This document shows, piece after piece, positions 22,934-31,914 of a DNA stretch of 64,000 nt. Every line of letters begins with the position of its first letter. The stretch's first letter is position 1. Below the pieces are notes generated by a model, which ran no database searches, had not been told where the DNA came from, and worked only from the letters and a program-made list of their open reading frames with translations. A program made the position numbers and the translations under genes. Source of the DNA: Atriophallophorus winterbourni (lineage: Eukaryota > Platyhelminthes > Trematoda > Plagiorchiida > Microphallidae); assembly GCA_013407085.1 (NCBI GenBank), contig JACCGJ010008613.1, positions 62,001-126,000 of the forward strand, read 5' to 3'.

Positions 22934-23907
22934 TGTAGCACTTGTATATTATTTATTCTTAATCAATTCTGACAATATGTTTCATTGTTATTATTGTACC
23001 GTATCTTGCATTTTGTTTTAATGTTTGGATACATACATACACTTTTTCGAACTCGACTAGCGCTTCTGATTTTGCGTGCTTGTGGATTCGGTATGATGTA
23101 TGAAAGCACAAGCCTGATCCAGGCAAAGTGCCGTACAGTCAGAGACTGCACGTGGGCTAAGATACTGTCAGGTTGCCCAGGCCTAGACAGATATGATGAA
23201 GAAAAAAGAACAGGAAGTGGTAGTGAGACTGCAGCCTGTTTCAGCATGCAGCTCACTACTTCTGGCAAATCAATTTAGCACGGTATAGCGGCACAAAACA
23301 GAAGTACTGTACGATTGCACATCCGTGCACATGCATGCGCACAATGGTGAAATAAACCAAGACGGATAAAGATGTGGGCAACTAGCATCTCAAAAAAAGT
23401 AATCATCGACGGTTGAGTGAACAATCCAAGACACAGCAGAGAAAATGTCTAACGCGCCTGCATGGATCTGGCACATCAGACTGGCAAGCCGAGCGATATT
23501 ATGAACCTTTTTCTCGTTTAAAACATGCCTCACATTTGACAATGCAGCGAAGATATAACGACAACTTTACAAATAATAACAAATGCTAGGCAGGCATAAA
23601 TCAGTGGGATTACCAGAATCGAGTATGAAACTTTACAAACACAACTTGAATGTACCAAACATGCTTATCATCTGATGAATATTTCAAAGGTCTTGTGGAT
23701 TCGGTTGATTGGACTCGATGTTAACATTCTGTTGCGACTAACAATCTCGACATCAATTTCAGCATTCGTTGGAATTTATTTTCCTTCAAGAATATTTCTC
23801 GAGCAAAAGAAGGATATTGTAACGGATTTGTATTTTCTGAACATTTCGTGAGTTACAGCTATTTTCTGTAATTTCTGCGTTCTTATTTTGAGTATTTATC
23901 TGCTACA
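22934..23907 (+). repeat. 3' LTR of Gypsy copy 1, split by a 600-bp insertion
   Basis: LTR parts are 22,934-23,091 and 23,705-23,907 (the 13-bp duplication is repeated at 23,692-23,704). Ends are TGTAGC and GCTACA. Without the insertion it is about 361 bp, matching the 362-bp LTRs of copy 2. The tract GGGAGGGAGTTC precedes it and is the polypurine tract for plus-strand priming. Confidence 0.85.
23092..23691 (-). mobile_element. 600-bp retroposon inserted in the Gypsy LTR, 13-bp target duplication
   Basis: CTTGTGGATTCGG occurs at 23,079-23,091 and 23,692-23,704. By homology to the 16.6 kb copy the element reads on the minus strand, with its 3' end at 23,092 (tail ...CATACATCATA). This is the longest of the three copies. 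No RT, endonuclease or A/B-box promoter could be recognised in it, so it may be the 3' UTR of an unseen LINE or a nonautonomous retroposon. Confidence 0.8.
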
Positions 23908-24120
23908 AGTCCGACACTCCTATGGCTAGGTGTTTGAGAATCAGGAGCCTGTGTTAAACTGAGCCAAAAGACTCACTAGAGTCTAGATAGAAGACATCTA
24001 CATCTGTGCCTACATCCATGTACTCAGTGACTTGATTTAGGAAGCACAACAGTATAGTCAGACAAGCCCTTCCCGTAAGGGATCCGTGTTGTATGGTATT
24101 CAGTAAGGATTGTTTGGTAC
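23908..24120. repeat. Right copy of 213-bp direct repeat (uninterrupted)
   Basis: Begins immediately after the Gypsy LTR terminus (TGCTACA|AGTCCGACAC) and ends TTTGGTAC at 24,120, the same base at which the left copy joins the truncated Gypsy (20,810|20,811). It preserves the pre-insertion order of LINE-D sequence. Confidence 0.85.
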
Positions 24121-24420
24121 ACGGATTTTATCGCGGATCAACCTTTATGTGACCTTACACAATACGTCAGTGAGAGTAACCTGGCGGTAATCTTTGAACG
24201 CCGAAGACTATTACTTATGGATACTCACTACAAGGGGCTAACATCCAGACGTTGCGCACTTTGAAAATGCAGGGAAAACAGGTTAGCTTTTTCTTAGTCT
24301 GCAAGGGTAGCAAGACCATTATCCCTCCAAAAGGTGCTACTCCCTTCGTGCTGAATCTTTAAGATTCAAGAATTTATGTTATAAAAAGCTTTCAGCTGTA
24401 CAATACCATAGAATATTCGT
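24121..24420 (-). pseudogene. LINE-D copy 1, part upstream of the RT core
   Basis: Continues LINE-D past block B. Blocks such as CTGGCGGTAATCTTTGAACG and GCACTTTGAAAATGCAGGGA also occur in the 46.3-46.7 kb copy in the same order and orientation. This region corresponds to the RT N-terminal fingers. Frames are broken. Confidence 0.6.
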
Positions 24421-25699
24421 ATAGTTCAGTTCAGTTGCACAGGACAGTAAGTGGCGAACGAGCCAATCGAGCGTCCAGAATTTCTTTCGGTGGAAAGCTG
24501 CAGAGAAGCAACCACCACTGCCAAAGCGTTTATTCTTATTGTGATTTGGATATCCTCGACGATCGCGACGCCAAGGGATTATCCGGGTTGTATTTAGGAA
24601 GCACCACGTAATGAATGATGCTGGAAAGATAAGTATACATTTCTCCTCACCAGTACGGTGAGAGGTCAGCTAAAGAAGAGTTGTGTATTAAACAAACAGA
24701 ACTTTAGCATTTACTTACTTACCAAACAACCACCCTGAGGCTGAAAAAGTTTTTCCTGGAGTCTAGTCTACATCGCTCCTTAGCAAGTTTGAGTGAATGG
24801 CCCCGGGTGCCCAGCTCAGGACTTAAGGCAAAGAAGTCGGTCATGATAACGCCACTTAACCCCTTCAAGATCTTAAAGGTTTCAATTAAGTCACCTCTCA
24901 AACGACGGCGCGTAAGTGAGAAAAGTTCTAGGGACTTCAGGCGTGCAGCGTAAGGTTTCCCTCGCTGACCCTCAATCATGCGAGTTGCGAGACGCTGTAC
25001 GCTTTCGAGTTGAACGATATCCTTCTTGTAGTAAGGGCACCACGCCTGGACACAATATTCTAAATGCGGCCGAACTAATGCCTTGTAAAGGGGCAGGAAT
25101 ACATCGGGTCGTCTGCTGGATAACACGGATCTCAGCCGAAAGAGAACTTTGCGAGCACGTTGGGCTGCAGCGGCGCATTGGTACTCCCATTTGAAGTAGG
25201 TCCTAACTAGAACTCCTAAATCCTTAACACGCTGTGTGGCGCTAACAGTGAGAGAATTGCCCGACACCTGAACTGAAATCTTATCAACCAGTGCTGACAA
25301 GAGTTGGCTCTTATTAAGGTTAAGTGGGAGGTCCCACTGGTGTGACCAGTTTATGACCCGTTCAAGGTCATGCATCAAGGTATCTTCGTCCGTTGATCCG
25401 ATGAATTTCACATCATCTGCAAAAATGAAGCATGGACACTTCAATGCAGAGGACAACTCATCGATGAAAATCAGGAATAGAAGAGGACCAAGTAACGAAC
25501 CTTGGGGTACACCACTGATCACGTCGGTTTCATTCGACAGCGTAGACCCTACCCTAACTCGGAATGTCCTACCTGTTAGGAAGGCCTTTATCCAAGCAAG
25601 TAGACTACCGCGAATGCCTTTTGCTGCTAGCTTAATCTCTAGAAGGCGGTGGTTTACGGAATCAAAAGCCTTGCTGAAGTCTAGGTAGAGGGCTTCGAC
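24421..25699 (-). mobile_element. LINE-A copy 1: RT and 3' UTR
   Basis: The 3' end is an AGTTC/GAACT pentamer microsatellite at 24,423-24,437 (minus-strand GAACT repeats), preceded by a UTR with a conserved hairpin (CTCACC-AGTAC-GGTGAG, 24,646-24,662). The RT frame runs 25,699-24,719. At 24,722 the frame runs into UTR sequence, so the last about 40 codons seen in other copies are deleted. At 25,699 the RT is joined directly to a PHD-type ORF1 fragment, indicating a large internal deletion. Confidence 0.8.
24719..25699 (-). pseudogene. LINE-A ORF2: reverse transcriptase, internally deleted but open
   Basis: One open frame covers motif A (LYLDFSKAFDSVNHRLLEI), motif B (VISGVPQGSLLGPLLFLIF), motif C (CFIFADDVKFIGS, both Asp kept), KDLGVLVRTYFKWEYQCAAA, the HLEYCVQAWCPYYKKDI block and RRRLRGDLIETFKILKGLSG. 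It belongs to CR1-type LINEs (SR1-like in flukes). Missing are the endonuclease, the RT N-terminus and the C-terminal WN motif region, so it could not be autonomous. Confidence 0.8.
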
Positions 25700-25973
25700 A
25701 GGTTCTCACCACAGATGCGTACGTTTGGGCGGCTGCAAAATCTGACGAGCTTCGCGACGTCACGCTATTCCTTGGGTTTTGGCAAGCGGCGACAGTGGCA
25801 GCCTCATGACAGCCGGTACAATACCACTGCAACCAGCGGTATTTTGCATAAATCCCTTAGAGATTTATGTATGCCTGAGCAGCTAGGGTGAGCCCAACGC
25901 TTGCAAGTTGCGCACTCGATGCCCTTAGCCACCATTTTGTCACATTTTCCGTTGAGGCAGGTATTTTTTGAAC
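25700..25973 (-). pseudogene. LINE-A-associated ORF1: PHD-type zinc finger N-terminus
   Basis: Minus-strand reading from 25,973 gives SSKNTCLNGKCDKMVAKG, then IECATCKRWAHPSC (Cys-x2-Cys, His-x2-Cys), and after a one-base frame change near 25,830 YRWLQWYCTGCHEAATV (Cys-x2-Cys). This is a C4HC3 PHD pattern, known at the start of ORF1 in some CR1 LINEs. Across the Gypsy insertion the start codon is found at 30,795-30,797 (minus strand), so the Gypsy sits directly after the ATG. The fragment is fused at 25,699 to RT sequence. Confidence 0.65.
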
Positions 25974-25974
25974 T

Positions 25975-26336
25975 TGTAGCGGATAAATACTCAAAATAAG
26001 AACGTAGAAATTACAGAAAATAGCTGTAACTCACGAAATGTTCAGAGAATACAAATCCGTTACAATATCCTTCTTTTGCTCGAGAAATATTCTTGGAGGA
26101 AAATAAATTCCAACGAATGCTGAAATTGATGTCGAGATTGTTAGTCGCAACAGAATGTTAACATCGAGTCCAATCAACCTAATCCACAAGCACGCGAAAT
26201 CAGAAGCACGAGTCGAGTTCGAAAAAGTGTATGTTGTGTATCCAAACATTAAAACAAAATGCAAGATACGGTACAATAATAACAATGAAAAATATTGTCA
26301 GAATTGATTAAGAATAAATAATATACAAGTGCTACA
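25975..26336 (-). repeat. Gypsy copy 2, 3' LTR
   Basis: 362 bp with inverted ends TGTAGC/GCTACA. Adjoins the polypurine tract at 26,337-26,351 on its inner side. About six substitutions separate it from the 5' LTR. Confidence 0.93.
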
Positions 26337-26351
26337 GAACTCCCCCCCTAG
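26337..26351 (-). other. Polypurine tract of Gypsy copy 2
   Basis: Minus-strand TAGGGGGGGAGTTC directly abuts the 3' LTR. In LTR elements this RNase H-resistant tract primes plus-strand DNA synthesis. The related tract of copy 1 is GGGAGGGAGTTC. Confidence 0.85.
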
Positions 26352-26404
26352 AGCGTGGATCAGGAAGGAGAAACGCTCGATACTGTCAATGTTTGTAAGT
26401 CCCA

Positions 26405-29400
26405 TCAAATAAGATGTACAATGTTGCAACCGAAACGGGTTCGTTTGATGCGCTTGGTATCGGGAACGCGTGTGGGTGGTTGTGATGGGATGGATGATGT
26501 ATCAGTCATTGGTTGGGTGGGAGGGGTGCAGGATGGGTTTGACATATCGTCAGTCATAGGTTGAGTAGGGGGTGTAGAGGATGGAGGCACACTGGGTAAC
26601 GATTGTTCGATGTATGCAGGCTTCAGACGATCAATACTAATCGAATCACTCTTTCCGTTGTACTCGAGAATATAATACTTCGGTTTGCGTTGTAGGACTT
26701 TGTACGGACCGGTATAAGGTGCTTGCAAAGGTTTCTTGACGTTATCAACGCGAACGAAAACATGGGTGCATGTGTGTAGATCAGGGTGTATCTGATCAGG
26801 TCGAGTGTTCGGGCGTGTGGGTATAGGTCGAAGGGATCGGAAATGTTGTTTTAACCGGTTAACATAGGATACTGGGTCAATTTCACCGGTAGTGCGAGCA
26901 TCGATAAACATTTCACCGGGAAGTCTGATAGTCGAGCCAAAAACAAGTTCAGTGGGACAACAACCTACATCTTCTTTGATTGTATTACGAATGCCGAGAA
27001 GAATGATAGGTAATCGTTCAGACCATTGTGTAGTAGAAGAGGCAGTGATTGCAGCCTTTAACTGGCGGTGAAAACGTTCTACCATACCATTGGCAGCGGG
27101 ATGATAAGCAGTGGTACGGAGATGGGAACAACCAAGGATTCGATTCAAGTCCCGGAATAATGTGGAAGTAAACTGTGAACCTCGATCAGTGGTAACAGTT
27201 GAGGGAACTCCGAAAATAGAAATCCATGATTCGATAAAAGCACGGGCAACAGTCTCCGAAGAAATATCGGGTATGGGGGTCGCTTGGGGCCAGCGGGTAT
27301 AACGGTCAACGCAAGTCAAGAGATAGGTGAACTTGTTACTAATTGGTAGGGGACCAACTATGTCAACATGAACGTGTTGAAAACGGGAGTTCGGGAGATC
27401 GAATTTGCCAGGGGAGGTCTTTGTATGACGGTGTATCTTGCTAGTTTGGCAAGCAACACAATGTTTAGCCCAAAGGCGAATGTCAGTACGGATATTAGAC
27501 CAAATAAAGCGTGCTGTGATGAGCTTTACTGTAGAACGTATCCCGGGGTGAGATAAACCATGTAAGTGGTCGAAAACTTTCCGCCGATATGATTGAGGAA
27601 CAAAAGGCCTCGGATTACCGGTGGAAATGTCACAGTAAATGTATTGCTCACAGTTCAGCAATGGCAAACGGACGATCTTTAGGGATTTGTTAGACTGGAG
27701 TGCGTCGAATTCCGGATCAGTCTCTTGATTTCTGGCTATCTCGGGAAGATCGATAGCCGTATTCGAGAGTTCATGAATGTCACCACGGGATAACGCATCA
27801 GCTACCACGTTGCTACAACCATCGATATGACGGATGTCGGTGGTAAACTGAGAGATGAAATCAAGGTGACGCAGCTCTCGCGGGGAATGCCGATCTGACG
27901 GTGATCGTAGGGAATAAATCAGGGGCTTGTGGTCGGTATATATTGTAAACATTCGACCCTCTAGATTGTGACGGAAATGTTTAACAGCAAAGTAAATAGC
28001 TAAGAGTTCTCGGCTAAATGTGCTGTATCGAGTCTGAGTTGGCTGAAGCTTTTTGGAAAAGAATGCGAGTGGTTCAATATGACCGTCCACTATCTGTTGC
28101 AGAACGGCGCCAACAGCGACCTGCGATGCATCGGTAGTCAATAAGAGACGCGTCGAGGGATCTGTGTTGAGATGCTTTAAGGTTGTAGCCTTAATCAACC
28201 GTTCCTTGATAGCAGTGAACGCAGACGTGGCTTCGGTACTCAGAACAAGTGTCTTTGCATTTCCTTTCAAAAGATCTGTAAGCGGTTGTAGGGTTTGGGC
28301 GCACTGAGGGATAAAACGGCAGTAGTAATTCACCATACCCAAAAAACGGCGTAGACTTTTGATAGACTGGGGGAGGGGGTAGTCGGAAATGGCTTGGGCT
28401 TTTGCATGGACGGGTTGAATACCATCGGCGTCGATCGTGTGACCGAGAAATTCGACGGAATTCTGATTAAAAACGCACTTTTCAAAATTGATCGTGATGC
28501 CATAGTCAACGAAACGTTGTAAAACGGTGTGCATATGTTGAAAGTGTTCGTCGGTGGATGAGCTTGCTATAAGAACATCGTCGATATAAACGTAAACAAA
28601 ATCCAGGCCTCTTAAAACTTCATCCATGAAGCGTTGGAAAGACTGCGCTGCGTTACGTAGACCAAATGGCATGCGTAAGAATTCGAATAAGCCGAATGGA
28701 GTAATAACAGCAGTTTTTGCAATATCTTCCGGGGCCACGGGGATTTGATGATATGCTCGAACAAGATCCAACTTTGAGAAAACACTTTTACCGCGTAGGT
28801 TCAACGCGAAATCGTGAATATGGGGGATGGGATAACGGTCCGGAACAGTAATATTATTTAGAGCGCGGTAATCACCGCAGGGTCTCCAATCACCGTTCTT
28901 TTTAGCAACCATATGCAGGGGAGAAGCCCACGAGCTGCTAGATGGACGTACAATGCCCATGTTGATCATAAGTTGAAATTCACTTTTAGCTGCTTTTAGT
29001 CTCTCTGGTGCCAGGCGGCGGGCACGTGCAAAAACCGGGGGACCTTTCGTGAGAATGTGGTGGAGGACATTGTGCTTAGGTTTATCGCTATTGGACGAAG
29101 GGCGTGTGAGGGAAGGGAACTTGCAGAACAGTGACGAAAATGTGTCGTGTTCGGGCACAAACACACGCAATCCAAGCGTATTGATGCAGGCTACATTCCC
29201 GTGGACGTTAAGTGACGTGGTATCGTCGCGTAACATTCTCTGTCGCACATCGACCGTTAGGCCAAATTTGCTGAGAAAGTCAATACCAATAATCGGTTTT
29301 TGGACGTCCGCAATCAAAAAGATAAACGGGAATTGCCTACGCAAACCAAGGTTTAATGTCAAACAAGTCTCACCATAGGTCGCGATCTTTGTGTTGTTGG

Positions 29401-30361
29401 CCGCCTGTAGTGTAATGCCGGAGGGTGTCAGGTTGCGTTGTGCCTGAGATCGGGGGATAACGCTAACCTCTGCACCTGTGTCGACGAGAAATTTCAACCG
29501 CGTGGATGAATCGTACACAAAAAGCAGGCGACTGTGGGAGGGGCCAGCAGCAGCTGTCGCGATTACTGGCTGGCGTGGAAGTTTCCCGCAGGCTGTTTGA
29601 AAAGCCTTTGGGTGTTTACATCCGGGTCGACACTTTTTTGCACGATCGCCAAATCGGTAGTGAAAGTAGCAGAACGGCTTGTCGTTATGCGGACTCTGTC
29701 GACGTCGAGGACTACGACTGGGACTTCTATGGCGACCAAAGTTAATCGCGGCTTCAAGTCCTGATAGACGTTCGGTGATTGCGTTTAATGGTGAACAATC
29801 AATCGTAGGAGTACTCTCTGTTACGGCGCTAACGGATCTCGGGGCCATGAACTCGTGTATTTTATCGGCAGTTTCAGCCAAAGTGTCGAGTATCAGGAAA
29901 TCGCTAGACGCGTCGAGAATAGTCTTAGTGTTCACCGGTAAACAATTTAGCCAAAGGTGGCGTAAAATCGAATCGTCCAAGTTCGTCTGCCCGACTAATG
30001 AGCGCATGTACCGTAGTAGCTGGGATGGGGTACGATCACCTAGTTCAACGCCAGATAAAAGTTTTTGTAAACGCGCTTCATCAGAAACGGATGTGTGTTT
30101 AAGTATGGCTGCCTTAAGTTGCGAATAGGGATCTTCGCTAGGCATGGGGTCCATAATATCAATAACTTCGGAGGCAACTGAAGTAGGGAGATTGGCGGTG
30201 ACGTATGAAAACATTGTCTCTTGTCGTGAGACGCCTCTGCAGCGAAAAACGGCTTCTAACTGTGCAAACCAAATTCGAGGATTTGAAATATCGAACGACG
30301 GGCACGCCATGCTAATGGCGTTTTCCGATGGGTGACCAGCTAGTAAATCATTTGATGACAT
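26405..30361 (-). CDS. Gag-Pol polyprotein of Gypsy copy 2, uninterrupted (1,318 aa)
   Basis: One frame without stop covers gag and pol. Gag ends in an unusual Cys-His box ([18 protein letters not shown], residues 231-248; C-x2-H-x9-C-x3-C), the CHCC type described for CsRn1 elements rather than CCHC. The aspartic protease motif is [13 protein letters not shown] (Asp294). RT has [12 protein letters not shown] (Asp532), [11 protein letters not shown] and YIDD at 592-595. RNase H shows [15 protein letters not shown] and YTDHKPL. Integrase has the HHCC zinc domain, then Asp in HVDIVGPL, Asp in TTDRGSQF, Glu in NGMVERFH, and the GPY motif [10 protein letters not shown]. All expected catalytic residues are visible. 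No env frame or gag/pol frameshift is present. Start is the first ATG, 68 bp downstream of the 5' LTR. Confidence 0.93.
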   Translation of the reverse strand: MSSNDLLAGHPSENAISMACPSFDISNPRIWFAQLEAVFRCRGVSRQETMFSYVTANLPTSVASEVIDIMDPMPSEDPYSQLKAAILKHTSVSDEARLQKLLSGVELGDRTPSQLLRYMRSLVGQTNLDDSILRHLWLNCLPVNTKTILDASSDFLILDTLAETADKIHEFMAPRSVSAVTESTPTIDCSPLNAITERLSGLEAAINFGRHRSPSRSPRRRQSPHNDKPFCYFHYRFGDRAKKCRPGCKHPKAFQTACGKLPRQPVIATAAAGPSHSRLLFVYDSSTRLKFLVDTGAEVSVIPRSQAQRNLTPSGITLQAANNTKIATYGETCLTLNLGLRRQFPFIFLIADVQKPIIGIDFLSKFGLTVDVRQRMLRDDTTSLNVHGNVACINTLGLRVFVPEHDTFSSLFCKFPSLTRPSSNSDKPKHNVLHHILTKGPPVFARARRLAPERLKAAKSEFQLMINMGIVRPSSSSWASPLHMVAKKNGDWRPCGDYRALNNITVPDRYPIPHIHDFALNLRGKSVFSKLDLVRAYHQIPVAPEDIAKTAVITPFGLFEFLRMPFGLRNAAQSFQRFMDEVLRGLDFVYVYIDDVLIASSSTDEHFQHMHTVLQRFVDYGITINFEKCVFNQNSVEFLGHTIDADGIQPVHAKAQAISDYPLPQSIKSLRRFLGMVNYYCRFIPQCAQTLQPLTDLLKGNAKTLVLSTEATSAFTAIKERLIKATTLKHLNTDPSTRLLLTTDASQVAVGAVLQQIVDGHIEPLAFFSKKLQPTQTRYSTFSRELLAIYFAVKHFRHNLEGRMFTIYTDHKPLIYSLRSPSDRHSPRELRHLDFISQFTTDIRHIDGCSNVVADALSRGDIHELSNTAIDLPEIARNQETDPEFDALQSNKSLKIVRLPLLNCEQYIYCDISTGNPRPFVPQSYRRKVFDHLHGLSHPGIRSTVKLITARFIWSNIRTDIRLWAKHCVACQTSKIHRHTKTSPGKFDLPNSRFQHVHVDIVGPLPISNKFTYLLTCVDRYTRWPQATPIPDISSETVARAFIESWISIFGVPSTVTTDRGSQFTSTLFRDLNRILGCSHLRTTAYHPAANGMVERFHRQLKAAITASSTTQWSERLPIILLGIRNTIKEDVGCCPTELVFGSTIRLPGEMFIDARTTGEIDPVSYVNRLKQHFRSLRPIPTRPNTRPDQIHPDLHTCTHVFVRVDNVKKPLQAPYTGPYKVLQRKPKYYILEYNGKSDSISIDRLKPAYIEQSLPSVPPSSTPPTQPMTDDMSNPSCTPPTQPMTDTSSIPSQPPTRVPDTKRIKRTRFGCNIVHLI

Positions 30362-30413
30362 CGTAAAATTCAGGGAGTTCAGAGCAAAAAAATGTATATA
30401 GATATAGATGAAA

Positions 30414-30424
30414 CGGGCTCACCA
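30414..30424 (-). other. Primer-binding site of Gypsy copy 2
   Basis: Minus-strand TGGTGAGCCCG lies four bases inside the 5' LTR. TGG complements the CCA end of a tRNA. It differs by one base from the tRNA-Trp-type site I would expect for CsRn1-like elements (inference). The same TGGTGAGCCC follows a different LTR at 33,264-33,273. Confidence 0.75.
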
Positions 30425-30428
30425 AATA

Positions 30429-30790
30429 TGTAGCGGATAAATACTCAAAATAAGAACGTAGAAATTACAGAAAATAGCTGTAACTCACGAAATGTTCGGA
30501 GAATACAAATCCGTTACAATATCCTTCTTTTGCTCGAGAAATATTCTTGAACGAAAATAAATTCCAACGAATGCTGAAATTGATGTCGAGATTGTTAGTA
30601 GCAACAGAATGTTAACATCGAGTCCAATCAACCGAATCCACAAGCACGCGAAATCAGAAGCACGAGTCGAGTTCGAAAAAGTGTATGTTGTGTATCCAAA
30701 CATTAAAACAAAATGCAAGATACGGTACAATAATAACAATGAAAAATATTGTCAAAATTGATTAAGAATAAATAATATACAAGTGCTACA
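30429..30790 (-). repeat. Gypsy copy 2, 5' LTR
   Basis: 362 bp, same terminal bases as the 3' LTR. It should hold promoter and polyadenylation signals. Outer flank is AACT, the target duplication. Confidence 0.93.
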
Positions 30791-31140
30791 AACTCATATC
30801 TATCGGTAAAAGGTGATTAATGGTAGTTCAGTAGAAAAAATACAAGCTGATTTTATTACTAGCGTAATTAATCAGGGAAATATTGATAATATAGTAAAAT
30901 AGTTATTCTATTTTACTGCAAATTCAAGGAATAGCAAAAATTCGTAATGATATTTATCGGAGCGTGGGAAATACAACCAAGTTGAACGTACCGCGCAAAT
31001 TTCAAGGTCAAGGACAAAAATATATACAAAAAGTTGAGGCATTAGGTAGATCGACAATTTTGTAGCTATAAAAATGTCATGTATTGTCTCGGTATGATGC
31101 AAAAATATTCGTTAGGATAAATGTAGTTTGAAGTTGATCA
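30791..31140. other. Probable 5' flank of the interrupted LINE; contains a perfect hairpin
   Basis: Minus-strand reading into the Gypsy junction gives GATATG|AGTT, i.e. the ATG of the PHD-type ORF1, so the first part is likely that LINE's 5' UTR. A perfect 10-bp stem (AGTAAAATAG at 30,893-30,902; CTATTTTACT at 30,908-30,917; loop TTATT) is present. The remainder is unassigned. Confidence 0.4.
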
Positions 31141-31738
31141 CTTACGCGCCGTCATTTGAGATGTGACTTAATTGAATCTTTCAAGATCTTGAAGGGGTTA
31201 AGTGGCGTATCATGACCGACTTCTTTGCCTTAAGTCCCGAGCTTGGCACCCGAGCCCATTCACTCAAACCTGCTAATGAGCGATGTAGACTAGACTCCAG
31301 GAAAAACTTTTTCAGCCTCAGGTTGGTAAATTTCTGGAACCGGCTTCCAGAAGAACTTATATCCTGCAGTTCTGTCGAAAGTTTTGGACCGCATCTTGGG
31401 TAAGCTTTTTCCTGAATTCTCCCCCTGATTTTTTGCAAGTAAATGCTAAAGTTCTGTTTCTTCAATGCACAACTCTTCTTTGGCTGACCTCTCACCGTAC
31501 TGGTGGAGAGAAATGTATTCTTATCTTTCCAGCATAATTCATAACGAGGTGCTTCTTAAATACAACCCGGATAATCCCTTGGCATCGCGATCGTCGAGCA
31601 TATCAATATCACAATAAGAATAAACACTTTGGCAGTGGTGGTTGCTTCTCTGCAGCCTTCCACCAAAAGAAATTCTGGACGCTCGATTGGCTCGTTCGCC
31701 ACTTACTGTCCTGTGCAACTGAACTGAACTGACCTGAA
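31141..31738 (+). mobile_element. LINE-A copy 2, 3'-terminal fragment (plus strand)
   Basis: Starts in the RT C-terminus (RCDLIESFKILKGLSG, then in other frames the TDFFALSPELGTR, RCRLDSRKNFFSLRLVNFWN block at 31,212-31,340), continues through the 3' UTR with the conserved hairpin near 31,483-31,505 and ends in a GAACT-type microsatellite at 31,717-31,738. Same UTR as copies at 24.4, 31.9 and 33.3 kb but opposite orientation. Confidence 0.8.
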
Positions 31739-31914
31739 TTAAGTTATATAGGGTGGAATTAATACTCTCCAATATATCCAGATTGCTCTTGAAAATCCTT
31801 TAACTAGATGACTGAAAAGCGTCGCACGGTAATGAATTCCACAAGAAACACGTCAGAATGTAAAATATCAGATTTCAGTGTGTGCGTGTGGTACGACTGG
31901 ACCTGTGGCGAAAT
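31739..31914. other. Short unassigned spacer
   Basis: Separates two LINE-A copies that end 3' to 3'. No recognisable feature. Confidence 0.4.

Larger units (their letters stand above)
20811..23907 (+). mobile_element. Gypsy copy 1 (CsRn1-like), 5'-truncated with interrupted 3' LTR
   Basis: The element starts abruptly inside the RT region at 20,811, runs through RNase H and integrase, has a polypurine tract just before 22,934 and a 3' LTR ending TGCTACA at 23,907. Protein and DNA are almost identical to the full-length copy at 25,975-30,790, but on the other strand. It lacks the 5' LTR, gag, protease and most of RT. The outer end is an exact LTR terminus, while the inner end is an illegitimate junction with LINE-D block B. 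Confidence 0.85.
25975..30790 (-). mobile_element. Gypsy copy 2 (CsRn1-like), full-length LTR retrotransposon
   Basis: Length 4,816 bp. LTRs of 362 bp each (25,975-26,336 and 30,429-30,790) start TGTAGC and end GCTACA. The four bases AACT flank both sides (25,971-25,974 and 30,791-30,794), a 4-bp target duplication normal for Gypsy integrases. A primer-binding site, a polypurine tract and a single open gag-pol frame are all present. By eye the LTRs differ at about 6 of 362 positions, so insertion is fairly recent. It landed in a LINE ORF1 start. It is structurally complete; activity is not shown. Confidence 0.95.

Noticed and set aside
23660..23691. Hammerhead ribozyme core (CTGATGA) as found in schistosome Sm-alpha repeats
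   Set aside because: CTGATGA is present but the required GAAA after a paired stem II is missing. The CTGA before the LINE-A UTR hairpin also lacks the GA of the core.
20811..23907. Normal integrase-mediated insertion of Gypsy copy 1
   Set aside because: The 5' half and 5' LTR are missing and the flanking repeat is 213 bp, so a standard 4-6 bp duplication event does not explain it.
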